Assembly (NCBI RefSeq): GCF_004295345.1
Contig: NZ_CP036200.1
Span: forward strand, 4,217,501 to 4,281,500
Direction: 5' to 3'
Source of the DNA: Shewanella maritima
GTDB taxonomy: Bacteria; Pseudomonadota; Gammaproteobacteria; Enterobacterales; Shewanellaceae
DNA length: 64,000 bases
Below the pieces are notes generated by a model. The model made no database searches, had not been told where the DNA came from, and was given only the letters and a program-made list of their open reading frames with translations. The position numbers and the translations under genes were made by a program. Positions 1 to 12,665 of the stretch are shown here, piece after piece (the stretch's first letter is position 1; the number at the start of each line of letters is the position of its first letter).

Positions 1-702
<702 letters not shown>

Positions 703-900
703 TCGACACGAATTTAGACCTGTTGAGTGTTCACACAGATTACTTGATTAATAGTAAGAGATTTATACGCAATCGTTTAGGCGTAGTTAATTTGCTCTAG
801 AACAAGGCGCTTGAAGAGCGAGGGAGGACGTGTAGTACACTACACGACGACCGAGCGATGAAAAGCAACGCAGTAATAGAGTAAAGAAACAAGCATAAAT

Positions 901-977
<77 letters not shown>

Positions 978-1090
978 AAATCTTCGCTACTCTGCGTTGG
1001 TTGATAACTCGTTTAGCAGGCTAAACGTCGTCATCACCCGCCTTGATTAGCTTGATTTGGTTTTAGCGTATAAACAAACTGCATGTAAAT

Positions 1091-1166
1091 GGGGCTATAG
1101 CTCAGCTGGGAGAGCGCCTGCCTTGCACGCAGGAGGTCTGCGGTTCGATCCCGCATAGCTCCACCA
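1091..1166 (+). tRNA. alaT: tRNA-Ala (UGC anticodon)
   Basis: A 76-nt cloverleaf is the second spacer tRNA of the rRNA operon. It has acceptor GGGGCTA/TAGCTCC, anticodon loop CTTGCAC with TGC, T-loop TTCGATC and an encoded CCA end. It sits 113 nt after tRNA-Ile. Confidence 0.98.
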
Positions 1167-1203
1167 CTTACATCTGACAGTACTTACTAGTTTGGTTAGA
1201 GAG

Positions 1204-1237
1204 GCCAAAGATAAAGCAATTTATCTTTGGCTTTTTT
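1204..1237 (+). terminator. Terminator-like hairpin inside the rRNA spacer
   Basis: GCCAAAGATAAA and TTTATCTTTGGC form a 12-bp stem with a tiny loop, followed by TTTTTT. It looks like an intrinsic terminator placed between tRNA-Ala and 23S rRNA, six bases before the boxA-like element. In a normal rRNA operon, antitermination would be needed to read through. It could instead be only a processing stem. Confidence 0.55.
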
Positions 1238-1242
1238 AAGCC

Positions 1243-1254
1243 CGCTCTTTAACA
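1243..1254 (+). promoter_or_regulatory. boxA antitermination element before 23S
   Basis: CGCTCTTTAACA matches the bacterial rRNA boxA consensus (TGCTCTTTAACA) in 11 of 12 positions. boxA RNA binds NusB-NusE and makes RNA polymerase resistant to termination. A copy in the 16S-23S spacer is standard in E. coli. Here it lies directly after a terminator-like hairpin. Confidence 0.8.
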
Positions 1255-1462
1255 ATTTGGAAAGCTGATAGTATTTTTATGTTTTAAACATAAAATGCGA
1301 AATAATTGAGTTCTCAAAACACTATTTAAGTGTCTTGAATATTCTAAAACTAAGGCGATACACATGAATGAGTTTACTCATTGGTGTGATTTATCAAATA
1401 AACCAGCTAGTCACCTATGTGGCTTGAATGACTTACATTAGTAAGACTCATTTGGGTTGTAT

Positions 1463-4350
<2,888 letters not shown>

Positions 4351-4498
4351 ACAACCCAGATGGGTTTTGCTAGGTGGTTACAACCTTAGATTTTAGATAG
4401 AGCACTTAGATAGTGTGACTCAATTACAAAAAGCAATAACAGCTTTCCGAATTAATCTAATGGCTACAGAGAATAAAGTAGCGGTTAGATAACAAATT

Positions 4499-4617
4499 TG
4501 TCTGGAGACAATAGCATTGTGGTCCCACCTGAATCCATTCCGAACTCAGTAGTGAAACGCAATTGCGCCGATGGTAGTGTGGGGTTTCCCCATGTGAGAG
4601 TAGGTCATTTCCAGACG
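4499..4617 (+). rRNA. rrf: 5S ribosomal RNA
   Basis: About 119 nt. The ends TGTCTGG and CCAGACGC pair as helix I. The conserved core GGTCCCACCTGA...CCGAACTCAG...AGTGAAACGC...GCGCCGATGGTAGTGTGGGG is intact. It is the third rRNA of the operon and is followed at once by an intrinsic terminator. Confidence 0.97.
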
Positions 4618-4634
4618 CTTATTAAAGTGAAGAA

Positions 4635-4659
4635 GCCACCTAGTTTAGGTGGCTTTTTT
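4635..4659 (+). terminator. rRNA operon terminator
   Basis: GCCACC TAGTTTA GGTGGC followed by TTTTTT lies 18 nt after 5S. It is a simple intrinsic terminator closing the first rRNA transcript. Confidence 0.9.
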
Positions 4660-4734
4660 GCGTTTGGGGCAATGTAAACTCTGCAGTCTTCCCCATATGA
4701 ATGTCATTGAGGTTAGGTGACTTATTCACTTAAT

Positions 4735-4826
4735 GTAGGCATGAATGCCTACCTCGACGACACCCGAGGCTAAGCCTGGTTATAAATTGCTCCTGCATTT
4801 ATGACATTAGGTGCATCCATGCACCT
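4735..4826. repeat. Two short perfect palindromes after the rRNA operon
   Basis: GTAGGCAT-GA-ATGCCTAC (4735-4752) and AGGTGCAT-CC-ATGCACCT (4809-4826) are perfect 8-bp inverted repeats in a gene-free stretch. Similar CCTGCAT and CCTCCATCC words recur near 4792, 5083 and 5102. They look like remnants of small dispersed palindromic repeats. No gene is associated with them. Confidence 0.5.
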
Positions 4827-4900
4827 TGCTCCCAGCTACGAGCAAGCTCTTCGCGTAAAACTTAGCCTAAACACTGCGTATTTAAAGCAGCTAACTTTTA

Positions 4901-4947
4901 CCCCCATGTGTTCCCTTCGGGAATGCGTGTAGGTCATTTCCAGACGC
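4901..4947 (+). pseudogene. Decayed 3' fragment of a second 5S rRNA
   Basis: CCCCATGTG (4902-4910) and TAGGTCATTTCCAGACGC (4930-4947) repeat the last part of the intact 5S (4587-4618), separated by an unrelated insert with a TTCCC-TTCG-GGAA hairpin. The 5' two thirds of 5S are missing, so no 5S fold is possible. It keeps its own downstream terminator. A tandem 5S that was mostly deleted is the simplest explanation. Confidence 0.75.
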
Positions 4948-4961
4948 CTAATATACGAAAT

Positions 4962-4992
4962 AGCCCCAGCACGATGTGTTGGGGCTTTTTTG
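4962..4992 (+). terminator. Terminator after the 5S fragment
   Basis: AGCCCCAGCAC-GAT-GTGTTGGGGCT is an 11-bp stem with one G-U pair, followed by TTTTT. It is probably the original final terminator of a longer rRNA operon, or a backup for the one at 4635-4659. Confidence 0.85.
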
Positions 4993-5412
4993 TATGTTCA
5001 GATTTTGAAAGATTACTTGAACATGGGGAACAAACAGGGCATGCGCAGCATGCATCATTACCATGTGATAGGTCGACGATTGCATCCTGCATAATTAACA
5101 CTTCCTCCATCCATGGCTGCTTGCTAACACTTAGTTGGCAGGAGCTATGATCAGTATTCGCTGATGCCAACTCGTTCGAAGGCGGTACATGCCTAATTAT
5201 CTTAAAAATCCATCTAGCCCTTACAAAAATATATACAGTATATCGTTCTAGATATAAGTTAGATTGTCATCACAAAGTTTTGCCTAGAGTTGTTATTTTG
5301 AAACTTTGTGGCGAAATATGGTGTTCGGTGTTTTATAATGTTGAGCCAAATTTGCACTTGCAACTACGACAGTGAATTGCAGTTTACATTCGCTCATGCA
5401 AAAGAGGCATTA
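4993..5412. other. Gene-free stretch before the GGDEF-EAL gene
   Basis: No convincing gene is seen. Short reading frames on both strands cover each other and resemble nothing. AT-rich sequence at 5215-5290 probably holds the promoter of the downstream gene, but I cannot assign -35 and -10 boxes with confidence. Confidence 0.5.
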
Positions 5413-7905
5413 ATGATCATCGAGCCACAGCAAATCGCATTATGGCAACCCGTTGTTGACAAGATCTATGAAAGATTCGGGGTCGTGTGTGTGTTATCCC
5501 GTTATTGCGTTTTTCAGTCTCAAGCGACTCCGTTAACTGAGCTTCCTGCTAAGTATTTCGAAGATCCATTACAACTCACTATTCACAGCAACCATATTAA
5601 ATCATATTGCGAAGCGGCCATTGAAAGTCAGCCTAACCATGATTTAGCTGAGTTAGATTTCCAGTTACTGGTTATGCCTTCTAAGCAAATATTTGGTGGT
5701 ATTTCGTGGCAGCCAACATTGGTGCTAACTGAAGAGCAACGAGTAGAGTTTAACCACGAGCTTACGAGTTTCATTGAAGACATCAAGGGGTATATTTGTC
5801 AGCAGTACAACGAGTTTATTGCTGATGAAACTAGCGCCCGTGTTCAGCTAGAGGATATTGACCCAATTTCAGTTCAATCTTTTATTGATGCGCATGAAGA
5901 GCATGTGTGGGTAAAAGATTTAAATGGCGTCTACCTGGCTTGTAATCGCAGTGTCGAAAAAGCCTGGAATATGTCCAACAGCGATATCGTCGGTAAGACT
6001 GATGAACAGCTGTTTGATACACGTACAGCGCAAATGTTCCATGAAACAGACCAAAAAGCTATTTTGCGTGGCGTTAGAACATCAGTTTCAGAATGTGAAT
6101 CTTTTGACGCCTTTCGCAACAAGGTTTGGCTAGAAACCTATAAGGCTCCACTTCGCGACAAGCAAGGGCAAACCATAGGTGTGATTGGCGTAAGTCGTAA
6201 TATAGCTAAACACAAGGAGGCAGAAGAGCAGTTGTTACTTGCTGCTAGCGTGTTTAGAAATGCTGTTGAAGGTGTGGTGATCACGGATCATTTAGGCAAT
6301 ATAACGGATACTAATGAGTCGTTTACCCGTATCACTGGTTATAACAAGGATGAGGTTCTTGGCCAAAACCCACGCATTTTACGTTCAGGGCGTCACGACG
6401 AGCAATTCTACAAGAAAATGTGGAACACCCTGATTGTGCAGGGTAAGTGGCATGGTGAAATTTGGAATCGTCGTAAGAATGGCTCTATCTTCCCACAGGC
6501 AATTACCATAAGTGCGGTTTATGGCGACAATAACGAGATTCGCTATTTTGTCGCGGTATTTGCTGATATTTCAGATCAAAAACAGACCGAAGAAAAGTTA
6601 AAGAACCTAGCCTATTTTGATCCACTGACCCAGCTACCAAATCGCATGCAATTTCTGAGTAGCTTGGAGCAAGAGCTTAATCACGCTAGGCGCAACCAAA
6701 CTAAGCTTGCAGTGATATTTATTGATGTCGACTTCTTTAAGAACATCAATGATAGTTTGGGTCATATTATTGGTGATGAAATTATTATCGAGCTTGGCAG
6801 GCGGTTCACTTATACCCTGGCTCAGGACGATGTGCTTGCCCGTTTAGGCGGGGATGAGTTTGTTGTGATGCTACCAAACGTGAGTGGTACAGATTATGTT
6901 TCGTCGACGATTAATCGTTTACGTTCGGTTTTTGAAAAGCCTTTTTTAGTGGCGCAATCTGAGCCAGTTCGCCTATCTGCAAGTATGGGCGTGAGCATTT
7001 ACCCAAATGATGCTGACGATCACGACTCTCTTTTACTCAATGCAGATTCAGCAATGCACCGGGCTAAGTCTGACGGGCGCAATAACTTTGCGTTTTACAA
7101 TGAGTCTATGACTAAAGCTTCTGTGGAGCAGCTCAAGCTTCAAAACGCATTACATCAAGCGTTAGTAGAATTTCAGTTTGAGCTGCATTACCAACCTAAG
7201 ATCTGTTTAAAGCAAACGGGTAGTCTCGGGTTAGAAGCGCTTATTCGTTGGCATCATCCGCAACTTGGGCAGGTATCGCCTGCTGATTTCATTCCTCTTG
7301 CTGAAGAAATTGGTCTTATTTGGGACATCGGCCTATGGGTATTAAATGAAGCCTGTACACAAGGTGTGCGATGGTTAAATAGTGGCTTTAGCTTTGATAG
7401 GATTTCAGTCAACGTTGCCAGCTTACAGCTTCAGCGCGCTGATTTTGTTGATGAAGTTATGAAGGTGCTGCTGAACACTGGGTTGCCAGCGAAACATCTT
7501 GAGCTTGAAATTACCGAATCTTGCATGATGAATCATCCAGAAGAGATCATCAACGTATTGAAAACCCTTGGCAATATGGGTATTGCCATTAGTATTGATG
7601 ATTTTGGTACTGGCTACTCATCGCTAAATTACTTAAAAAAATTGCCCATAGATATCCTTAAGATTGACCAATCTTTTATGCGTGATATTCCAGATGATGG
7701 TAATAATGCGGCTATTGCTAAAGCGATCATCGCCATGGGGCATGCGATGAACCTAAAAGTCATAGCCGAAGGTGTTGAAACTAAGCAGCAAGCTGAATTT
7801 TTGATTGCTAACGGTTGTGACTACGCACAAGGGTATTTGTACAGCAAGCCAAAGAGTGCTGATGATATTACCCACGACAGCAGCATAGGGGTTAGGGGCT
7901 GTTGA
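5413..7905 (+). CDS. PAS-PAS-GGDEF-EAL cyclic-di-GMP signalling protein
   Basis: This 830-aa protein should make and/or break down the second messenger c-di-GMP. Domains in order: an unassigned N-terminal region (about 1-155), two PAS sensor domains (about 160-265 and 275-395), GGDEF with intact GGDEF at about 479, and EAL with intact EALIRW at about 607 plus DDFGTGYSS and the late IAEGVET motif. Both catalytic signatures look complete, so it may be bifunctional. No transmembrane segment is evident, which suggests a cytosolic sensor. The frame stays open to 5308, but ATG 5413 has the better ribosome site (AAAGAGG, 6 nt upstream), so I chose it. It is monocistronic and lies downstream of the rRNA operon. 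Confidence 0.93.
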   Translation: MIIEPQQIALWQPVVDKIYERFGVVCVLSRYCVFQSQATPLTELPAKYFEDPLQLTIHSNHIKSYCEAAIESQPNHDLAELDFQLLVMPSKQIFGGISWQPTLVLTEEQRVEFNHELTSFIEDIKGYICQQYNEFIADETSARVQLEDIDPISVQSFIDAHEEHVWVKDLNGVYLACNRSVEKAWNMSNSDIVGKTDEQLFDTRTAQMFHETDQKAILRGVRTSVSECESFDAFRNKVWLETYKAPLRDKQGQTIGVIGVSRNIAKHKEAEEQLLLAASVFRNAVEGVVITDHLGNITDTNESFTRITGYNKDEVLGQNPRILRSGRHDEQFYKKMWNTLIVQGKWHGEIWNRRKNGSIFPQAITISAVYGDNNEIRYFVAVFADISDQKQTEEKLKNLAYFDPLTQLPNRMQFLSSLEQELNHARRNQTKLAVIFIDVDFFKNINDSLGHIIGDEIIIELGRRFTYTLAQDDVLARLGGDEFVVMLPNVSGTDYVSSTINRLRSVFEKPFLVAQSEPVRLSASMGVSIYPNDADDHDSLLLNADSAMHRAKSDGRNNFAFYNESMTKASVEQLKLQNALHQALVEFQFELHYQPKICLKQTGSLGLEALIRWHHPQLGQVSPADFIPLAEEIGLIWDIGLWVLNEACTQGVRWLNSGFSFDRISVNVASLQLQRADFVDEVMKVLLNTGLPAKHLELEITESCMMNHPEEIINVLKTLGNMGIAISIDDFGTGYSSLNYLKKLPIDILKIDQSFMRDIPDDGNNAAIAKAIIAMGHAMNLKVIAEGVETKQQAEFLIANGCDYAQGYLYSKPKSADDITHDSSIGVRGC

Positions 7906-8029
7906 CCTTTCAAGATTATTTTTGCAGCTGCTTGTTGGAAATTTATACAAGGCAACGAGTTTGACGTGTGGTTATTCCACATGATAAGTCGTTAACGCAG
8001 TAGAAATGACAACAAGCGCTGCCTGAAAG

Positions 8030-8158
8030 GTTCGTTTAAAAGCACCTACGCCCTTAGCAAAGAGCTTAGTTTGTTGCGAGCCCTGTTGTTAAGATCAATT
8101 TGTTTAGATGACTAGACGTCATCGCTCACGTCGCGATTAAAGTGCTTTTAATTCGAAC
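8030..8158. repeat. Inverted-repeat element in the 7906-8369 gap
   Basis: GTTCGTTTAAAAGCAC (8030-8045) is matched by the near-inverse GTGCTTTTAATTCGAAC (8142-8158), enclosing about 96 bp without coding potential. It looks like a small palindromic or MITE-like element. The rest of 7906-8369 shows no gene and no clear terminator for the upstream GGDEF-EAL gene. Confidence 0.5.
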
Positions 8159-8369
8159 AAATTCTAATCAGCAAAGATCAGCAGCCCCTCGCAAGCGCAT
8201 GAGACTCTAGAAATATCTTGCCAATAGAATGTTAACAGACAGAAAACTTATTTAGGTTTGACTCGCTCCACCCACTGATATTGTTTAGAATACCTAAATC
8301 TTGCCCGCTAGCCAGTTGCTATCTGGGCCAAATTATCAGGGTGGACTGTTTTTCTGCCTGGGAGAGTAA

Positions 8370-9248
8370 ATGCAATTATTTGTAAAAGACCTAACCGTTA
8401 TTGATTTTTCTTACCTGTGCCCAATCCGCGGTATGGTGGGCGAAAGTTGGATAGTCGATGTGTTGCTTGTTGGTGGTTTAGATGAGCAAAATATGGTGCT
8501 GGATTTTGGTAAGGTCAAAAAAGTCATTAAGGCGACTATTGATGATGTTGCTGATCATCGACTGTTAATTCCTACAGCATGCAGTCAGGTTCGATGGCAA
8601 CAAAAAGGCGATAGAGTATGGATGGACTTTGATAGCGAACAAGGTTCAATTCACCTTGCTTGTCCTTCTCAAGCATTTGCGCTCGTACCGACAGAAGTGA
8701 TTGATTTTGATAGTGTGAATGCCTTCTTACAAAAGGCGTTGGCTGAAGTATTACCTGGCAACGTCCATGGTATTAGCCTGACGTTGCGCAATGAGGTGCT
8801 TTCAACGCCTTATTATCATTACAGTCATGGGCTTAAAAAGCATGATGGCAATTGCCAGCGTATTGCTCACGGGCATCGCAGTCCTGTCACCGTTTTTGAA
8901 AATGGCGTCGCAGAACCTAAATGGGATGCATTTTGGGCCAAGCGCTGGAAAGATATCTATCTCGGTTCTCAAGACGATGTGGTTGACGTGGCGAGCCTGG
9001 AGTTATCAGCGCAAGCCAATGTTACAGATGACTCTCACTTTGGTTTTCACTACCAGGCCCCGCAAGGAGACTTTCAATTAGCCATGCCAAAAGCATGCTG
9101 TGAAATCATTCCCCACGACACCACGGTTGAGCTTTTAGCTGAATATATGGCGAATACCCTACATGAGCAGCAGCCACAAAGCAGTTTTAAAGTGATTGCG
9201 TTTGAAGGCATTGGCAAAGGTGCTATCAGTACTCGTGAAGCACAATAG
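8370..9248 (+). CDS. 6-pyruvoyl-tetrahydropterin synthase-like (QueD superfamily) protein
   Basis: A 292-aa protein with the hallmark Zn/catalytic block near residues 150-175: HxxxHGLKKHDGNC followed by HGH. This resembles the CxxxHGH motif of QueD/PTPS enzymes, which act on dihydroneopterin triphosphate in pterin or queuosine synthesis. It is more than twice the length of QueD (about 120 aa). The first about 115 residues may be a second, degenerate PTPS-fold unit. The start ATG has a GGGAGAG site 4 nt upstream. It stands alone before the M23 peptidase gene. The fold assignment is fairly safe. The actual substrate is unknown. Confidence 0.8.
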   Translation: MQLFVKDLTVIDFSYLCPIRGMVGESWIVDVLLVGGLDEQNMVLDFGKVKKVIKATIDDVADHRLLIPTACSQVRWQQKGDRVWMDFDSEQGSIHLACPSQAFALVPTEVIDFDSVNAFLQKALAEVLPGNVHGISLTLRNEVLSTPYYHYSHGLKKHDGNCQRIAHGHRSPVTVFENGVAEPKWDAFWAKRWKDIYLGSQDDVVDVASLELSAQANVTDDSHFGFHYQAPQGDFQLAMPKACCEIIPHDTTVELLAEYMANTLHEQQPQSSFKVIAFEGIGKGAISTREAQ

Positions 9249-9358
9249 GCCCATGAAGAAAAGTAGGCTCGTGAAGCAAAGCGCTTTTAAACCCAAACTC
9301 TAATTGGTACAAGCCGGCAAATACACCCAAGAACATAATAAAAATCAAAGGGAAGGTA

Positions 9359-10204
9359 ATGTTCAAATCATTATGGATATCTAGCGCAGTCATTTCTTCG
9401 TTATTGACTATGCCTGCCTTTGCTCAACTTGAACTGCAAGGCAAGTTTGAGCAAGGGGCGCTTATACGTGGCTCTGTGCCTGCAGGCGCTAAAGTGAAAC
9501 TGAATGGTGAAGTCATCAAGGTAACAGCAGACGGACGTTTTGCATTTGGTTTTGAGCGTGATGCAGAGCTTGAACAGTCGTTAGAGGTGGTTTATCCAGA
9601 TGGCTTAACTGAAATTAAACCACTGAAAGTCAATAAGAGAGAATACAAGATTGATCGGATTGAGGGGATCAGTAAAAAGATCATGAAACCCAATCCGCAA
9701 GCCCAGGCTCGTGCAGCCAAGGATGCTAAGCAGGTGCGAGCCGCGCGTGATACATTCAGTGAACACGCTTTCTTCACTCAAGACTTTATATGGCCTGTAA
9801 CTGGGCGTATATCGGGTGTATATGGCAGCCAGCGCGTTTACAATGGTAAACCTGGTAACCCGCACTATGGCGTTGATATCGCAAGACCTACAGGTACAGT
9901 CGTTGTTGCGCCAGCGGATGGTGTCGTCACGTTAGCTGTTCCAGATATGTTTTATTCTGGTGGCACCGTTATTATCGATCATGGTTATGGTGTAAGTTCA
10001 ACGTTCATCCACTTACATAAGATTTATGCCAAGGTAGGTGACAAGGTTAAACAAGGGCAAGATGTCGCCGAGATTGGGGCTACTGGCAGGGTAACAGGCC
10101 CGCATTTAGATTGGCGAGTCAACTGGTTTCAGATGCGCTTAGATCCAACAACACTCGTGCCGCCTATGTCGACGGTATTAAAGCAGCAAAAAACGGCTAA
10201 ATAG
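9359..10204 (+). CDS. M23-family (LytM-type) peptidoglycan peptidase, exported
   Basis: 281 aa with a cleavable signal peptide ending in PAFA at about residue 22, so it acts in the periplasm. The N-terminal part is a beta-rich region and the C-terminal part a LytM domain: HYGVDIARPTGT near 168 (Zn ligands His and Asp), FIHLHK near 220, and GPHLDWRVNW near 248. The usual HxH motif reads HLD here, so the third ligand would be Asp. That variant seems common in this subfamily, but activity should not be assumed. The family cuts peptidoglycan cross-links or regulates amidases. The ribosome site is AAGGGAAGG. A bidirectional-looking terminator follows. Confidence 0.9.
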   Translation: MFKSLWISSAVISSLLTMPAFAQLELQGKFEQGALIRGSVPAGAKVKLNGEVIKVTADGRFAFGFERDAELEQSLEVVYPDGLTEIKPLKVNKREYKIDRIEGISKKIMKPNPQAQARAAKDAKQVRAARDTFSEHAFFTQDFIWPVTGRISGVYGSQRVYNGKPGNPHYGVDIARPTGTVVVAPADGVVTLAVPDMFYSGGTVIIDHGYGVSSTFIHLHKIYAKVGDKVKQGQDVAEIGATGRVTGPHLDWRVNWFQMRLDPTTLVPPMSTVLKQQKTAK

Positions 10205-10243
10205 TATTAATCACTATATTTGGTCATATCAATATTAAACAAC

Positions 10244-10273
10244 AAAGGCGTCAGTATTTACTGACGCCTTTTT
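10244..10273. terminator. Bidirectional terminator between convergent genes
   Basis: AAAGGCGTCAG-TATTTA-CTGACGCCTTTTT has an 11-bp stem with A and T runs on both sides. It can serve both the M23 peptidase gene and the opposing S9 peptidase gene. Confidence 0.9.
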
Positions 10274-10305
10274 ACTTTCTAACTAGTTGTTTTGTTAACT
10301 AAAGC

Positions 10306-12384
10306 CTAAGGGTGCTGCTCAAACCACCATAAGATATGAGCTACTTTCGACATTAAGTTGCTTGGACGTTTATAGATGCCGTGGGGAGCATCAGGGATCC
10401 GCACCATAGCCGTGGGGATATTTCTAAGTTTTAACGCTTGGTAATATTGCTCGGTTTCGCCGATTGGCGTTCTCAAGTCAGCTTCACCAGTAAGTAACAT
10501 TGTTGGTGTGGTCACATTACCTACATAGCTAAGTGGAGAGAGCTTCATATAATGCTCAGGGTCTTCCCATGGCATTTTTTCAAACCAGTTTTTTATCACA
10601 AAACTATGAATGTCAGTCGTCAGTGTAAAGCTAATCCAATTGATAACAGGCTTGGCGACGACAGCAGCTTTAAATCTATCTGTATGGCCAATTATCCAAG
10701 ATGTTAGTACGCCGCCACCTGAGCCGCCAGTCACATATAGCTTGTCTGTATCAACCGCTTCAGTCGCGATAACACCGTCAACTACACTCATTAAGTCATC
10801 ATAATCCTGGCTCGGATAATTGTTGTAGATGGTTTGCGCGAACTCTTTACCATAGCTGTCACTGCCTCTTGGGTTGGCATAAACCACAACATAACCTTGT
10901 GCAGCCATTAGCTGGATTTCTGCCGCAAAATGAGGTCCGTAGTTGGTGACGGGGCCACCATGAATTTCGAGAATTAGTGGCAGTTTCTTACCTTGGTTCT
11001 TTAATGCTTCATAGTTTGGCGGTAGGGCAATCCAGGCTTGAATAGGTCGCTGATCGTAAGATGACTTAACTGTTATTTCTTTGATACTTGCTAGTTGCTT
11101 GTGATCCAGTGCATCTGCGTTCAGGTCGGTAAGTTGCTCGGTTTTACCTTTGCGAGTGATTGCCACGTCAGCAGGGCGTTGCGGATCAGAAAAGGTATAA
11201 GCCAGAGTGCCATTTTCTGAGACATCAAACTGCGCGCCAGTATAAGGGCGCCCGAAAGATAACCCTCCAAGGTTTTTAGCCATACGTTTGCGTTTACCTG
11301 AAAGGGCTTGATGGTCAACAAAGGTCTCACCATGATCGTGGTACATCATGTATACGCCTTTGCTGTTTGATGACCATTTGATGCTGTTAATTGATCTATC
11401 AAGGTTTTTGGTCAGGCTACGCTGCTCACTACCATCTAAGTTCATTACCATTAGTTCTACATTTTGGTAGTTGCGATAGTTCTGTTTCGCGTTCAGATAT
11501 GCGATGTATTTACCATTAGGTGACACAATAGGTGACGAGGTTGTGCCAAGTTCATCAGTAAGCTGCTTAGGTTCGCCTGAATTTAACTCTAGAGCGAAGA
11601 TATTGCTGTTAGTCCATTCTTGTTTTGACTCATCCAATTCGTTAACAGCGTAGAGCAGGGTTTTGCTGTCTTTGCTCCAGCTTATGGCACCATTGTGATT
11701 AGACTTTGCGAAAGTCACTTGTCTCGGGCTGCCACCATCAGCTGACATAATGAATATTTGTTGATAGCCATTGTTTAGATTACCCACGCCATCAAAACGG
11801 TAGTACATGCTATCGACAAACACTGCAGGCTTAGCCCAATCCGCTTTCGCTGGCTTACCCGGTAAATTCACAACCGGCTGAGTTTTTTCTGCAACAAATT
11901 GGGTAAATGCTAGGTATTTTTCATCGGGTGACCAAACCACTTTACTTGGCATTGATGACAGATTGGAGATCCGTGCTGTCTGCCCTGACTCAAGCCATTT
12001 CATATGGATTTGCACTGAGCCTGTCTCGTCAGATAAATAGGCTAAGCGGTCATTACTTGGAGATAAACTCGGTGCAAAATCGTTCTTTAATCCCGTGGTA
12101 ACCGGAGTCAGCTGACCTTGTTTCGACACCTGCCAGATATTAGTCAGCTTTCTATCTGTATTGATGTCCATGTAATTTCGAACAAAATAAACCTGCTTCG
12201 CATCTTTAGTGATATTAATATTTGATGCATATTCAAGGGTAAATATGTCCTCTAATTGCAGGGCGTTCTCTGGCTTGTTAAGCCCGCTGCTTTGAGGTGT
12301 TAGTTTAGATGTAGATAGTGGCTCTGAATTGACATTTGCCGTCCATAAGGCCGCGAGTGAAAGAGCTACCGCGAGTGCTTTCAT
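10306..12384 (-). CDS. S9-family prolyl oligopeptidase / acylaminoacyl peptidase, exported
   Basis: 692 aa. An N-terminal signal peptide (about 20 aa) points to the periplasm. Residues about 45-420 contain repeated WSPD/SPNGKYIAY-like blades typical of the S9 beta-propeller. The C-terminal alpha/beta-hydrolase domain has the nucleophile motif GGSGGG (Ser at about 555), the acid in GEADLRTP (about 634) and the histidine in DAPHGI (about 666), so the triad is intact. These enzymes cut short peptides, often after proline or acylated residues. The gene is monocistronic and convergent with the M23 gene. The exact substrate is unknown. Confidence 0.92.
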   Translation of the reverse strand: MKALAVALSLAALWTANVNSEPLSTSKLTPQSSGLNKPENALQLEDIFTLEYASNINITKDAKQVYFVRNYMDINTDRKLTNIWQVSKQGQLTPVTTGLKNDFAPSLSPSNDRLAYLSDETGSVQIHMKWLESGQTARISNLSSMPSKVVWSPDEKYLAFTQFVAEKTQPVVNLPGKPAKADWAKPAVFVDSMYYRFDGVGNLNNGYQQIFIMSADGGSPRQVTFAKSNHNGAISWSKDSKTLLYAVNELDESKQEWTNSNIFALELNSGEPKQLTDELGTTSSPIVSPNGKYIAYLNAKQNYRNYQNVELMVMNLDGSEQRSLTKNLDRSINSIKWSSNSKGVYMMYHDHGETFVDHQALSGKRKRMAKNLGGLSFGRPYTGAQFDVSENGTLAYTFSDPQRPADVAITRKGKTEQLTDLNADALDHKQLASIKEITVKSSYDQRPIQAWIALPPNYEALKNQGKKLPLILEIHGGPVTNYGPHFAAEIQLMAAQGYVVVYANPRGSDSYGKEFAQTIYNNYPSQDYDDLMSVVDGVIATEAVDTDKLYVTGGSGGGVLTSWIIGHTDRFKAAVVAKPVINWISFTLTTDIHSFVIKNWFEKMPWEDPEHYMKLSPLSYVGNVTTPTMLLTGEADLRTPIGETEQYYQALKLRNIPTAMVRIPDAPHGIYKRPSNLMSKVAHILWWFEQHP

Positions 12385-12665
12385 GTAGTTAATCCCTAAT
12401 AGTTTATAGCGCTAAGTGAGATTACGCTAACATAGGTTGATGGATAAGTGAACTTATGTGAATTGTGATTTACATTAATCTTTGCTCGATATATATTCAA
12501 TAATGGCAACAAACTGCTAATCAGCAAATACAACACAAAACAACACCAAAACTACAAAAGTACGCCTTATTGCAAGGCAATTTAGTCATAGACAGCTGGG
12601 GCTTAGACATCCCGGCCATAGACTACCAAGTCATTGAAAGCACTGCTTTAGGGAGCATAGCGCAG

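Noticed and set aside
4908..5170. Small proteins of about 80 codons on both strands after the rRNA operon
   Set aside because: They overlap each other and cover the 5S fragment and terminator; no ribosome site or recognisable content.
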